A stretch of 36,906 nt of DNA from Kitasatospora sp. Root107 (GCF_001424875.1 NZ_LMCT01000014.1:83536-120441), one strand, 5' to 3'. Positions 27,391 to 36,676 are shown, numbered from the stretch's first letter. Notes: generated by a model not told the origin, from the sequence alone. A program made the numbers and translations.

Positions 27391-28677
27391 CTACTTGAGG
27401 AAGGTCGCCCAGTCCGGAGACTGCGCCGGGTCCAGCTGTCGCAGCTGCTCGAGCACCTTCGGGTCCTGGGCGTCCAGCCACTCCGCCAGCTGGCGGAAGG
27501 ACACGCAGCGCACACCGTCGCGCCGGCACACGGACTTCACCACGTCCTCGACGGCCTGCATGTAGATGCCGCCGTTCCAGGTCTCGAAGTGGTTGCCGAT
27601 GAACATCGGGGCCCGGCTGCCGTTGTAGACCCGCTCGAAGCCGTTGAGGTAGCCGTCGCGGGTCTCCTTCAGCCAGCCGGGGTACTTGCGCGGGTCACCC
27701 TCGGTGGAGCCGCCGGACTGGTTGGCAAGGAAGTTGAAGTCCATGGACAGCACCTGGACCGGGCGCCCCGGATAGGGCAGCAGTTGCAGCGGGAAGTTCC
27801 AGATGCCGTCCTTGCGGCCCGGCCAGACCTGGAACTCGCCGGGCGAGCTGGCGTCGTAGCGCCAGCCGTACGCCTTGGCGGCGGCCAGCAGGTTCTTCTG
27901 CCCCTCCAGGCACGGGGCGCGGCCGCCGGCCAGCTCCTTGCGGAAGTCGAAGGGCAGCGGCGGGAGATCCTTGAAGCCGGTGTTGGTCTTCCAGTCCGCC
28001 ACGAAGGCGTACGCCTGGTCGATCTCGGACCGCCACTCCTCGACGCTCCAGTCGCCGCCGCCCTTGGTCTCGCAGAAGTGCCCGTTGAAGTGGGTGCCGA
28101 TCTCGTGGCCCTCCCGCCAGGCCTCGCCGACCTCGTGCAGCGTCTCCTTGACGTGGTCGTCCGTGGGGAAGGAGATGGCGGCGGCGCCCTGGGCGTGCTG
28201 CGGAGGACGGTAGAGCGCGCGCTTGGCATTGGGCACCAGGTAGATACTGGTCAGGAAGAAGGTCATCTGCGCGTTGTTCTCCCGGGCCACCCGGCGGAAG
28301 CGGGAGAACAGGTGGTCGTCGTTCTCCAGCGCGCCGTCCCAGGAGAACACCACGAACTGCGGCGGCTTCTGACCGGGCGCCAACTTCTCCGCCGGAGCCT
28401 GTCCCGGCTGCGGTCCGGTGTCGGACATCGAACCGTCACCGATCACCCGGACCTGGCCGTCCCAGGAGGGTTTCGGGCTCGGCGTGGGTCCGGCGGGTGG
28501 CGGTGCCTGCGGACTCCCGGTGGTGGCCGTCCCCGCGGTCGCCGTTCCTGTGGTCTGCGTTCCTGCGGTCCGCTCCGGTGCGGTGCAGCCGACCGTGACC
28601 GCGGTGAGCACAACGGCCACCGCCCCCGCCGTGAGCCGGCCCCCCTGCCCGCCACGCCTGATCCCCGTCATCGCCAT
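27391..28677 (-). CDS. Secreted NodB-type polysaccharide deacetylase-like lipoprotein
   Basis: A 428-residue protein. MTGIRRGGQGGRLTAG and a hydrophobic segment end at VTVGC (Cys near residue 31), a plausible though imperfect lipobox. A Thr/Ala/Pro-rich linker follows. The catalytic-type domain has FSWDG (about 110, replacing the usual TFDDG), GTHFNGHF with H-x3-H (about 192) and a late GNHFETW. The first Asp of the family motif is not at its usual place (SWDG), so the exact metal ligands are uncertain. It probably acts on a surface or wall glycan outside the membrane. It converges on the penicillin-binding protein and is divergent from the YukJ-family gene. Confidence 0.82.
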   Translation of the reverse strand: MAMTGIRRGGQGGRLTAGAVAVVLTAVTVGCTAPERTAGTQTTGTATAGTATTGSPQAPPPAGPTPSPKPSWDGQVRVIGDGSMSDTGPQPGQAPAEKLAPGQKPPQFVVFSWDGALENDDHLFSRFRRVARENNAQMTFFLTSIYLVPNAKRALYRPPQHAQGAAAISFPTDDHVKETLHEVGEAWREGHEIGTHFNGHFCETKGGGDWSVEEWRSEIDQAYAFVADWKTNTGFKDLPPLPFDFRKELAGGRAPCLEGQKNLLAAAKAYGWRYDASSPGEFQVWPGRKDGIWNFPLQLLPYPGRPVQVLSMDFNFLANQSGGSTEGDPRKYPGWLKETRDGYLNGFERVYNGSRAPMFIGNHFETWNGGIYMQAVEDVVKSVCRRDGVRCVSFRQLAEWLDAQDPKVLEQLRQLDPAQSPDWATFLK

Positions 28678-28708
28678 CGGCCCCGCCCCCGGAACATGTC
28701 GCTCGTGA

Positions 28709-28725
28709 ACTGACGATCATTCAGT
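28709..28725. promoter_or_regulatory. Possible operator in divergent intergenic region
   Basis: ACTGA-CGATCAT-TCAGT is an inverted repeat with perfect 5-bp arms in the 120-bp gap between the deacetylase-like lipoprotein and the YukJ-family gene. The arms are short, so it may be chance. Confidence 0.35.
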
Positions 28726-28797
28726 ATGCCAGTCCGAACGTATGCGGAATTCCTCGCTCCCCCTGCGGGTCGGCCGGGTGGGGCGGACAGTGGAGGT

Positions 28798-29571
28798 ATG
28801 GCTCTTCCGAACTACGGGGTCGCGATCGGTAGCTTGCACGACTTCACCCGCGACCCGATACACGACTTCGGCCAGTGGTACCACGGGCACCTGTTCCTGC
28901 AGACCCCCGTCGGCGTCTACCAGTCCGCGCTCGACGTGGACGCGCCCGGCAGCGTGGGGGTCAGCTACCGGCTCGTGGACGACCTGCGCAGCGCCGACAT
29001 CGCCGCCCTCCGGGTCCGCCCGGACGGCTTCCACCCACTCCTGTCCACGCCCACCTCCGGGGCCCTCGACTACGTCCGCAGCCCGCTGCTGCGCAACCGC
29101 CTCTGGTTCGAGTGGCTCTCCGCCGCGACCGTACGGGCCCACCGGGTGATCGCCCCGCACCCACCCGGCAGCCCGATGTTCGGCCCCGATCTGGCCGACA
29201 GCCTGGCCGAGTTGACGCTACGGCTGCGCCGCCGGATCACCGGCGTCGAACGGCTCGACTGGCTCCGGCCGCACCTGCGGTTCTTCCCCTGGGTCTCCAG
29301 CGACGGCGACAACGCCCTGGACGTGCTGGTCCCGCACCTCGAGGCCGCCTCCCGGATCTACGTGTTCGGCCAGAGCTTCACCACCGGCCTGGGCGTGCAC
29401 GACGTCCACCTCAACCAGGGCGACCCGCCGGGCAGCCAGTGGTACCTCACCAACGGCACCTGGCAGGACGGCGCGGTGATCTGCGAGCGCCCCGACGGCC
29501 AAGTCGTGGTCTGGCAGATCAAGTTCAACACCCAGAGCCTCAACACCGACACGGCCGGGCACCCCCGCTGA
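28798..29571 (+). CDS. YukJ-family (DUF2278) protein
   Basis: A 257-residue protein. The start MALPNYGVAIG matches the family's usual N-terminus; GGAGG lies only one base before this ATG, which is unusually close. An upstream in-frame ATG at 28726 would add 24 residues without family character. Features include a beta-rich N-terminal half, LRFFPWVSSDGDNALDVL, a phospholipase-like segment FTTGLGVHDVHLNQGD (about 198-213) and a C-terminal WQIKFNTQSL. YukJ relatives are of unknown function. There is no signal peptide or membrane helix. It stands alone. Confidence 0.78.
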   Translation: MALPNYGVAIGSLHDFTRDPIHDFGQWYHGHLFLQTPVGVYQSALDVDAPGSVGVSYRLVDDLRSADIAALRVRPDGFHPLLSTPTSGALDYVRSPLLRNRLWFEWLSAATVRAHRVIAPHPPGSPMFGPDLADSLAELTLRLRRRITGVERLDWLRPHLRFFPWVSSDGDNALDVLVPHLEAASRIYVFGQSFTTGLGVHDVHLNQGDPPGSQWYLTNGTWQDGAVICERPDGQVVVWQIKFNTQSLNTDTAGHPR

Positions 29572-29616
29572 CCGAGCGCAGCGCCGCGGCCCCGCTACGT
29601 GACCGGACGAGTGGGG

Positions 29617-30243
29617 TCAGGAGAGCAGGCCGTCGTAGTCCGGCAGCTTGAAGGTCTGCTCGGCGTGGCCGCCGTTCAGGTCGGTCCAGTTGTTGCCGAC
29701 GCTGGCGATGACCGTGTAGCCCTCGCCCTCGACCTTGATCCGCTGCTCGGTCTTGTACTGCTGGACCGGCTTGAAGAGGTCGCACAGGTCGCGCCCGCGC
29801 AGCTCGTCCACGGTGTAGCCGGCCTTCTCCAGGCTGTACCGGGTGACCGGCGCGATGAAGTCCACCCTCGCGGTGACGAAGATGACCGCGACCCCGTGCG
29901 CGTGTGCGTACTGCGCCAGCTCCACGACCGGCGCCATGCCCGGCATCGTGAACGGGTGGAAGTGCGTGGCGAGGGTGGTGTTGTCGATGTCGAACACGAT
30001 CGCGGGCTTCTCGCCCGTGGACCGCTCCGTGCGCTGTTCGACGTACGCGCGGGCCGGCGCGATCGCGGCGCTGACATCGGCCAGCCACTGCGCCTCGGTC
30101 ACCGCAGCGCCGATCGCCGGGGTGGTGGCCGGGACCTGTGCCGGGATGGCGGTCGCGGGGGCGGCAACCGCCGGGACGGCGAGGCCGGTGGAGATCGCGG
30201 CCGTCAGGGCCGCGGCGGCAACGATCTTTACCCTGGTACTCAT
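29617..30243 (-). CDS. Secreted HAD-superfamily acid phosphatase
   Basis: A 208-residue protein with a signal peptide (MSTRVKIVAAAALTAAIS... ending near VAA, about 27). HAD motif I is FDIDNTT (nucleophile Asp85, Asp87), motif II is VTAR (Thr124), a lysine of motif III is Lys164 or Lys170, and motif IV is NNWTDLNGGH (Asp188). The class matches small secreted class B-type acid phosphatases; the likely job is phosphate release outside the cell. It lies divergently from the TetR regulator, sharing 163 bases of upstream DNA with a palindromic operator, so it is a likely regulatory target. Confidence 0.9.
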   Translation of the reverse strand: MSTRVKIVAAAALTAAISTGLAVPAVAAPATAIPAQVPATTPAIGAAVTEAQWLADVSAAIAPARAYVEQRTERSTGEKPAIVFDIDNTTLATHFHPFTMPGMAPVVELAQYAHAHGVAVIFVTARVDFIAPVTRYSLEKAGYTVDELRGRDLCDLFKPVQQYKTEQRIKVEGEGYTVIASVGNNWTDLNGGHAEQTFKLPDYDGLLS

Positions 30244-30406
30244 ATCGGGGACGTGGCCTTTCGTCTGATGGACCGTCAGTCACAGACCGCGCCCGCACCG
30301 GCCTAAAACTAGAGTCCGTAGTTTTACCTGGGCGAGAACGTACACTAGTTGACACCGTCGACCAATACCCGGGGGTAACAAGAAGCAGGCGAGAGGACGA
30401 ATTCAG
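30244..30406. promoter_or_regulatory. Divergent control region with a perfect 23-bp palindrome
   Basis: TAAAACTA (30304-30311), GAGTCCG, TAGTTTTA (30319-30326) form perfect 8-bp arms, A/T-rich against the background and typical of TetR-family operators. A possible -10 for the regulator, TACACT (30341-30346), lies 17 bases past GTAGTT within the palindrome arm. A repressor bound here would block its own promoter and probably the phosphatase. Confidence 0.7.
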
Positions 30407-31030
30407 ATGGGCAGGCCGCCACGGCCACTGCTGACCCGGGACCGGATCATGCGAGCCGCGCTCGCACTGGTCGACGAGGAGGGCACCAGCTCACTCGCCG
30501 CCACCCGGATCGCCGCCCGACTGGGCGTCAAGGGACCGTCGCTCTACAACCACGTCTCCAGCCGGGACGAGATCATCGACGGCATCGGCGACCTGATCGT
30601 GGCCGAGATGGACCTCGACCCGACCGTCCGCCCGTGGACCGCCGCCCTGGACAGCTGGGCCCGCTCGTACCGCTCCGCACTCGCCGCCCACCCGAACATG
30701 GTGCCGCTGCTGGCCGGCCGGCCGACCCGGTCCGTCGCCGCCCTGCAGGGTTACGCCTGCACGTTCGCCGTACTGCGGGAGGCCGGCTGGCCGGAGGAGC
30801 TCGTGCTCCCGGTCGTCCAGGCCGTCGAGTACCTCCTGATCGGCTCGGCGCTCCACCTCGACCGCCCGCACGCCGCGAGCTGGACGCCCGAAACCCTGCC
30901 GCCCGGGCTCGAACCGCTGCTCAACGCCCCGTCCGACTTCCGCGAGCAGGCCTTCGAAACCGGCCTCGCCGCCCTGATCCGCAGCTTCCAGGAGACCCTG
31001 AACGACATCCAGGGCCGTCACGGCACCTGA
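30407..31030 (+). CDS. TetR-family transcriptional regulator
   Basis: A 207-residue protein. The N-terminal helix-turn-helix has LTRDRIMRAALALVDEEG, then AATRIAARLGVKGPSLYNHVSSRDEIIDGI (about 31-60), with the recognition-helix signature SLYNHV. The C-terminal ligand/dimer domain is of the TetR/AcrR type seen with tetracycline-repressor-like C-termini (WARSYRSALAAHPN, LREAGWPEE, YLLIGSA). ATG 30407 follows GAGAGGA by nine bases. It probably represses itself and the divergent phosphatase gene through the palindrome at 30304-30326. The ligand is unknown. Its stop lies eight bases from the stop of the converging helicase gene. Confidence 0.92.
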   Translation: MGRPPRPLLTRDRIMRAALALVDEEGTSSLAATRIAARLGVKGPSLYNHVSSRDEIIDGIGDLIVAEMDLDPTVRPWTAALDSWARSYRSALAAHPNMVPLLAGRPTRSVAALQGYACTFAVLREAGWPEELVLPVVQAVEYLLIGSALHLDRPHAASWTPETLPPGLEPLLNAPSDFREQAFETGLAALIRSFQETLNDIQGRHGT

Positions 31031-31038
31031 CCCGGAGG

Positions 31039-34000
31039 TCACGGTCGCTGATCGTCCTCCTGGTCCGGATCCGATGGCCGGGGTGGCCAGGTGTCGCCGT
31101 CGCGGCGGTGGTCGAACACCTCGAGTTCGGTGGCCAGCACATCGAAGTGCAGCAGCGGTGCCCACAGCCGGCGTTCGCCGATGACGTAGAGGCGGCGCTT
31201 GGCACGACTGGCGGCGACGTTGAGCAGGTGCGGGGTGCGGGCAGCCCACTCCCGTGCTCCGGGCCGCCCGCCACCGAGGAGCAGGATGACCACGTCCGCT
31301 TCCTTGCCCTGCGCCTTGTGGACGGTGGCGCAGCGTTCGTCCAGGAGGGTGTCGGTCCAGCCGCCCCGGGTGCGGCAGATGCTTCTGGCCTCGGCGACGA
31401 GGGCGCGGAACGGAGCGATGATCCGCAGGCGTTCGAGGTCGACCCCCTGGCGGTCGAGCTGGTCGAGGACGAACCCGAAGGCGCCGCGGTCCCGGTCGCC
31501 CCAAGGCGCGTCGGACGGGCGGGCGGCGTCCTCGGTGTCGAGCCAGCGGCTGGGCAGCAGTCCGTCGCGTTCGGCGTCGGGGAACGGCTGTGGGTGGGTG
31601 CCGTAGACCATCAGGCCGTCGTACGCGACTTCGTTGCTGACGGTGAACATCGGTTCCTGGCAGCGGCGGTGGACACGAAGCGGTGAGCCGACCCAGACGT
31701 ACTCGTCGCCGCCACCGCCGGGTGCGGGCAGGTAGGTGCCGTAGCGGTTGACCCGGTCGGCGACGGCCTGGGCGGAGGTGGCGGAGGGCAGCCACTCCTC
31801 GTCGACTCCGTGTGCGCGCAGCAGGCGGTGCTGCAGAGCGGCGGGCATGGTGACGACCGGTTCGAGTTGCAGGGGATCCCCGACCAGGACGGCCCGGCGG
31901 GCGCGCCACAGTGCTCCGACGGCGGCCTGCGGGGTGGCCTGGCCGGCTTCGTCGACGAGGACCCAGCCGATCGACTCGCGGCCGAGACGGGCGAACATGC
32001 TGCCGATGGAGGAGAAGGTGGTGGAGATGACCGGGACCAGCAGGAAGAGGGTCTGCCAGGCCCGTTGGACCTCTTCGTCGGGTACCGGCCCGTTGCTGCC
32101 CGCCATCAGCTCCATCAGGACCTGGAGGTTGCCGCGCACCTTCTTGGCGGCTCCGGCGACGAACGCGCGGTGCAGGTCGAGCGCGCGCATGAACAGGTCG
32201 CTGCGGGCCGTGTTCCAGTCCTCGTCCGACCAGGGCGAGCCGAGTTCCTGGTCGCGTTCGTCCAGGTGCAGCCAGTCGAGCGGGAGGGCCGGAAGTTCGG
32301 TGGCGGCCTCGCGCAGCAGGCGCTGACGGCTGTTCAGCTCGGTGACGGCCGCGTCGACGGCACGTCGGGCGGCGTCCTCCTCGCGGCGGCTCCGGAGCAG
32401 GGCGGAGTGCGCTGCGGTCTCCTGGGCGCGGGCGGCCTCCTCCCGGGAGCGCGCGGTGGCGAGGTCGGCGGCGACGTCGGCCAAAGCCGTGACGCACTGC
32501 CCGTGCAGGTCGATGGCCAGGGCCTCCGTCCGGACCCGGCGGGCGACGTCGGCGAGCGCGGCGGCCAGCTCGGCGCGGTACCCGACCAGCATCCGCAGGA
32601 TCTCGTCCTGGGAGCGCTCGCGCTGCTGCTCGGCCGCCTGCCGTTCGGCGGCGGTCTGCAGGAACCGGCGCAGCCCGCCGCGCAGGCCGTTCTCGACGAC
32701 TGCGGGCGCCTCGTGGCGGGCGGTCGCAGCGTCCACCAACTCCCGCTGCTGACCGGCCAGTTCACGTGCCACGGAGAGGTCCGCGCGGGCGGCGGCCAGC
32801 GCCTGGCGGGCCAACGGGACCCGCTCACCCACGGCGCGGTGCGCTGCCTGCGTGGTTGCGGTCACCGCACCGGCCGAGGCGGTGGCGGCCACGGTCGAGC
32901 GCAGCCGGATCTCCGCGGCAGCGACCCGTTCGCCGCAGCGCTGGACCGCGGCCCGCAGCGCCTCCACCTGCTGCCCGGCGCGCGGCGACTCCACATCCGC
33001 CAGCGCTGCGGCCAGTTCGGTACGCCGGGTGCGCAGGCGCTCGACCTCGGCCCGCGCCGCGCGGAACGCGGCGACGGCCTGCGGCCAGGACGGCACCGCC
33101 TCGACCGATCCGACCGGTCCGGACGGCGGAGCCGTGCCGACCACCGTGGGGGCGGCGGAAGTTCGGCGGCCGCGCGCGGCGCCGGCCGCCGCCGGGATCC
33201 GGGGTGGGATCCAGTCGCTCAGCACGGCCTGCATACCGCGCAGCGGCGCCGACCCGGCAGCCGCGCGGACGGCGGTCTCCTTGTCGGGCAGCCGGCCCCA
33301 CCAGAAGCGATCCCCGAACTCCCTGCGGTTGGACTTGTTCCCGAGCACCGCCGCCACCAGGCCCCAGGCCGGTGCGCCCTTGAGCAGGGCGGAGGCGAGG
33401 TCGGCGAAGTGGTCGGCGTCGGTGCGCCAGGTGGCGGCGAGCGCGTCGGCGCCCGGCAGTTCGGCGGTGATGTTCTCGACCGCGCCGTTGTTGGAGGAGG
33501 TGACCACGATCTCGAAGCCGGTCAGTCTCGGATCGAGCGCCGAGACGAACCGAGGGTGGGCGCCCTGCCGGTCCCTGCCCACCCACGGGCGACCGGTGAA
33601 CGCGTCCTCCGGCCGGTCGAAGTCGGCCAGCACGGTGGCCCGTTCGACCACCAGCGCGGCGACCAGGTCCCGCAGCATCGTGGTCTTTCCGGTCCCGGGC
33701 GGGCCGTTGACGGAGAACAGTCCACCCCGGCCGCCGTCGAGGTCGGCGAGCATCCGGTTCACCGCGAACTGCTGACTGAGCGCCAGCGGGTGCTCGGCCT
33801 TGGCCGGCCACCGTCCGGCGGGCACCAGCGCGGGGCCGACACCGGCCAGCACCACGGCACGTTCCTCTCGGAGGTTCGTGCGCCGGGCCGTGTCGATGGC
33901 GTCGTACGAGGTCAGATAGGAGTCCAGGGCAGGGCCCAGACCCTCGCCGAGTGCTCCACGGACGCGGGCCAGGTCCGGCGGGAGAAGGCTGTTGAGGAAC

Positions 34001-35079
34001 GGCTGCGCAGCGGTGACCTGCGCCTTGGGGTCCTTGGGCCGGTGAACCAGCAGACTGCGGACCCGGATGGTGGTCGGGTCGAGGTGGCGCTGGACGCCGC
34101 ACAGGTCGGCGATCTGGGCGGTCAGCGCCACCAGGTCGGCGAACGCCAGGGGGCGAGGTCCGGCACCGGGCCCCTGGTCGCCGGGCTGCTCGACGGTCGG
34201 CCGGTCTCCGGGTTCCGGTGGGATGCCGGGCGGCGCCATGGCCGGCTGGTCGTCCCGGGCGGCGCGGCGGGCTGCCGCCCAGTCGGCTGCGCGGCGAATC
34301 AGCGGTTCGGCTGCTCCCTGCAGGGCGGCACCGGCCACCTCACCGAACAGGGCGCCGACCGCGCCGACGGCGGCTCCGCCGAGGATCTCGGCGAGCAGCT
34401 GCTGCCAGCCCGCCGCTGCGGACGCACCGTCCGCACCCTGTTCCGCCGCCGGCTGCCGGTCACCCACGGACGGGCGGACGCCGGGCTCGGCGCCCCCCGT
34501 GGGGACGCCGTAGGCGATCGGGATCGCGGTCAACTCGTCGACGGCCAGCGCGAACGCCTCGCTCAGCTCCTCGAAGCCGTCCAGCCAGCCGGGCGTGGAG
34601 GGTCCCGGATCGAAGAGGCGGCCCGTCGCCCAAGCGCACGCGGACACCACCGAGGTGTCCTCGATCAGGTGCCCGCGCTCGTCCAGGACCAGGGCGAACA
34701 TGGCGCTCTGCCCGTTCAGCACCAGTTCCTCGGCCGGCACTCCAGGATCCGGGTCCGTGCCCTCCGGCAGCACCGCGATCATGGCCTGACGCAGCTGCTC
34801 CAGCTCGAAGATCCCGCCGTACACCTCGTGGCGCCACATCATCCCGCGCGGCGCCCGGTGTGCGGCGGTCACCGGGTTCGTCTCCGCCCACGGCAGCAGC
34901 GGCCGACTCCGGCCGGCGGCCGGGGTCAGGTCGCAGACCTGCTCGGTGGCGGCCCCGGCCCGGGCCGCCCGGGCGCGCGACGCCTTCGGGATGGTGGGCG
35001 GGCTGAACAGTTCGATGGCCCGCCAGCACTCCAGCAGGGCCTGCTGCCTCCGGCTCTCGCCACTTGCGGTCCGCACCAC
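31039..35079 (-). CDS. Large superfamily 1 (UPF1/DNA2-like) helicase with coiled coil
   Basis: A 1,346-residue protein from GTG 35079. The N-terminal 100-200 residues (LECWRAIELFSPPTIPKA; later WRHEVYGG) are a conserved-looking domain of unknown role, followed by an Ala/Pro linker. The helicase core has Walker A GPPGTGKTT (about 456-464), SSNNGAVENIT, then a long charged Ala/Arg/Glu coiled coil (about 640-930), motif II DEAGQ (about 1040), GDPLQLEP, APFRALVAEAR, HKAQGKEADVVIL and VAASRAKRRLYV. All core motifs look intact. Such proteins unwind nucleic acid; the insert suggests oligomerisation or a sensor. It is divergent from a gene of unknown function 131 bases away. No nuclease motif was found, so a defence role is only possible. 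Confidence 0.88.
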   Translation of the reverse strand: MVRTASGESRRQQALLECWRAIELFSPPTIPKASRARAARAGAATEQVCDLTPAAGRSRPLLPWAETNPVTAAHRAPRGMMWRHEVYGGIFELEQLRQAMIAVLPEGTDPDPGVPAEELVLNGQSAMFALVLDERGHLIEDTSVVSACAWATGRLFDPGPSTPGWLDGFEELSEAFALAVDELTAIPIAYGVPTGGAEPGVRPSVGDRQPAAEQGADGASAAAGWQQLLAEILGGAAVGAVGALFGEVAGAALQGAAEPLIRRAADWAAARRAARDDQPAMAPPGIPPEPGDRPTVEQPGDQGPGAGPRPLAFADLVALTAQIADLCGVQRHLDPTTIRVRSLLVHRPKDPKAQVTAAQPFLNSLLPPDLARVRGALGEGLGPALDSYLTSYDAIDTARRTNLREERAVVLAGVGPALVPAGRWPAKAEHPLALSQQFAVNRMLADLDGGRGGLFSVNGPPGTGKTTMLRDLVAALVVERATVLADFDRPEDAFTGRPWVGRDRQGAHPRFVSALDPRLTGFEIVVTSSNNGAVENITAELPGADALAATWRTDADHFADLASALLKGAPAWGLVAAVLGNKSNRREFGDRFWWGRLPDKETAVRAAAGSAPLRGMQAVLSDWIPPRIPAAAGAARGRRTSAAPTVVGTAPPSGPVGSVEAVPSWPQAVAAFRAARAEVERLRTRRTELAAALADVESPRAGQQVEALRAAVQRCGERVAAAEIRLRSTVAATASAGAVTATTQAAHRAVGERVPLARQALAAARADLSVARELAGQQRELVDAATARHEAPAVVENGLRGGLRRFLQTAAERQAAEQQRERSQDEILRMLVGYRAELAAALADVARRVRTEALAIDLHGQCVTALADVAADLATARSREEAARAQETAAHSALLRSRREEDAARRAVDAAVTELNSRQRLLREAATELPALPLDWLHLDERDQELGSPWSDEDWNTARSDLFMRALDLHRAFVAGAAKKVRGNLQVLMELMAGSNGPVPDEEVQRAWQTLFLLVPVISTTFSSIGSMFARLGRESIGWVLVDEAGQATPQAAVGALWRARRAVLVGDPLQLEPVVTMPAALQHRLLRAHGVDEEWLPSATSAQAVADRVNRYGTYLPAPGGGGDEYVWVGSPLRVHRRCQEPMFTVSNEVAYDGLMVYGTHPQPFPDAERDGLLPSRWLDTEDAARPSDAPWGDRDRGAFGFVLDQLDRQGVDLERLRIIAPFRALVAEARSICRTRGGWTDTLLDERCATVHKAQGKEADVVILLLGGGRPGAREWAARTPHLLNVAASRAKRRLYVIGERRLWAPLLHFDVLATELEVFDHRRDGDTWPPRPSDPDQEDDQRP

Positions 35080-35209
35080 TGCCCCCGTGTCGAACGTGCG
35101 GCCCGCAGCCGCTTCGTGTGCCGATCAGATGCGCCCGGCGAATCTACCGGACCATCAGACCGGCAGTGCACCGACCGGAAGTGTCGGGCCACCCCCTTAC
35201 GGTGTCCGG
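35080..35209. promoter_or_regulatory. Divergent intergenic region with a probable leaderless promoter
   Basis: TACGGT (35198-35203) matches TAnnnT and ends six bases before ATG 35210, so the plus-strand transcript may begin at its start codon. I saw no clear -35. The helicase promoter should lie in the left part. Confidence 0.5.
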
Positions 35210-36676
35210 ATGACCCCTGAGACGCAGCCCGTGAACTCGCCGCAGGATCTGCTGGAGCGGTGGATCGGCGACCTGCCGCACCAACTGCTGCTCCTGGAGC
35301 AGGTGTTGCTTCCCGGAGCCATCACCTTCGACTACTCCCCCGGGTCGCTGGACGCCCTGGAGCGGCAGCTGTTGGAGCGGCACGACGCCGAGCAGCACCG
35401 GGAGTTGACCGAGGCCGCGACGGCCTATCTCGGCGAGGTCCTGCTCGGTGTCGCGGGCGGCGCCTGGGGCTGGCACACCCGGCCGGTCGGCGAGCGGCCG
35501 GGGCAGCCGGTGGTCCGGCCGGACCAGGAGCTGGAACTCTCGCCCGTCGCACCGATGTTGCTGATCTCGTACGCCCTCCGGGTCCGCACCGGGACGGCCT
35601 TCGCCGAGGAGGTCGAGCGGCTGCGGCAGGCCGTTGCGGAGCGGCGGCACGAGGTGCCGGGCTGGGAGCCGGTCAAGGAGCACACGCCGGGGGTGGACCC
35701 CGGCGTGCCGCTGCCGGAGCACCCTGCACTGACAGCCTGGCTGGCCGAGCGGCGGGAGGCCCTCTCCGCCTGGGCCGGGGACGCGTTCGGTGGGGCGTGG
35801 CGGTGGAACCTCCACCCCGAGACCCTGGACTGGCTGGAGACCGTGCTGCGCCAACGGTTCGCCACGGCACAGGAGTTCGACGCCGCGCGGGAGGAACCGT
35901 TCGTCCAGGGCGCCGGCTGGTACCTGGGCGAGGTCATCCGGCGGAACAGGGGGGCGGTGTGGCAGTACGTCCCGGCGCCCGGCTCGTCACTGGAGAGTGG
36001 GTGGACCGGGGTGCCGTTCGTGGACCAGCCGGCGAAACGGGGCGGCGGCGCGGCGGTCCCGTCGGTCTGTCTGCGCGAACTGTTCGACGGGGAGCGGAAG
36101 GACAGCCTGCGGGACCTGCTGTCCTGGTTCCGGCCCACCTCGTACGCTCACGTGGGGGCGCTGCTCCAGCGGCTGGACATGGTCTCCCGGGAGAAGGTGG
36201 ACAGCGTCCTGACGGACTACGCCGACTTCGCGCACAACGACCTGCCGCCGAACGAGGTGGCTGACGCGCTCCAGGCGTTCGGGGTGGCGATCTCGGCCCA
36301 CGCGGACGACGTCGACGATCTCGAGGAGAGCTACGCGGGCATCCTGGCGGCGGCCGCAGAACTCACCGACGGCGCGGTGAGCATCACCGACGTCCGGCTG
36401 CGCGCGGACGAGGAGTACGACGAGGTCCTGGAGTTCGCCCGCAACGGCGTCCTGGTGACCCAGCCGACCGAGCACCAGTCGGACGAGTACCTCGACCACC
36501 TGGCGATCGTGGAGTTCATCGGCCACGTCGATCCCGATCCCGGCACCGACCCGCGCCGGTTCCACATGGTCGACTTCGTGCGGCAGCCGAACGGCGTCTA
36601 CGAGACCTATTTCGTCTTCGCCACGCCCGAGCAGGCCGCCGGGCTGGCGCGTGAACTCGGCGTGGAGCTGCACTGA
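35210..36676 (+). CDS. Unrecognised protein with an internal duplicated helical domain
   Basis: A 488-residue protein of no family I recognise. Two diverged copies are visible: residues 38-89 (ITFDYSPGSLDALERQLLER, then YLGEVLLGVAGGAWGW) and 197-254 (WRWNLHPETLDWLETVLRQR, then YLGEVIRRNRGAVWQY). Both hold the YLGEV-x5-GG/GA-x-W motif after an amphipathic helix. A more acidic helical middle and a beta-rich C-terminus follow (IVEFIGHVDPDPG, FHMVDFVRQPNGVYETYFVF). No signal peptide, membrane helix or catalytic motif was found. It is divergent from the SF1 helicase; its ATG is placed by the -10 box and by the frame. Confidence 0.75.
   Translation: MTPETQPVNSPQDLLERWIGDLPHQLLLLEQVLLPGAITFDYSPGSLDALERQLLERHDAEQHRELTEAATAYLGEVLLGVAGGAWGWHTRPVGERPGQPVVRPDQELELSPVAPMLLISYALRVRTGTAFAEEVERLRQAVAERRHEVPGWEPVKEHTPGVDPGVPLPEHPALTAWLAERREALSAWAGDAFGGAWRWNLHPETLDWLETVLRQRFATAQEFDAAREEPFVQGAGWYLGEVIRRNRGAVWQYVPAPGSSLESGWTGVPFVDQPAKRGGGAAVPSVCLRELFDGERKDSLRDLLSWFRPTSYAHVGALLQRLDMVSREKVDSVLTDYADFAHNDLPPNEVADALQAFGVAISAHADDVDDLEESYAGILAAAAELTDGAVSITDVRLRADEEYDEVLEFARNGVLVTQPTEHQSDEYLDHLAIVEFIGHVDPDPGTDPRRFHMVDFVRQPNGVYETYFVFATPEQAAGLARELGVELH

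Noticed and set aside
17637..28713. Long opposite-strand frames across the protease, glycan synthase, sigma, PBP and deacetylase genes
   Set aside because: Each overlaps a gene with intact catalytic or family motifs. The opposite frames are compositional shadows.
31810..35220. A 1,136-residue plus-strand frame opposite the helicase
   Set aside because: The minus-strand frame has all SF1 helicase motifs in order; the opposite frame has none and lacks a plausible start.
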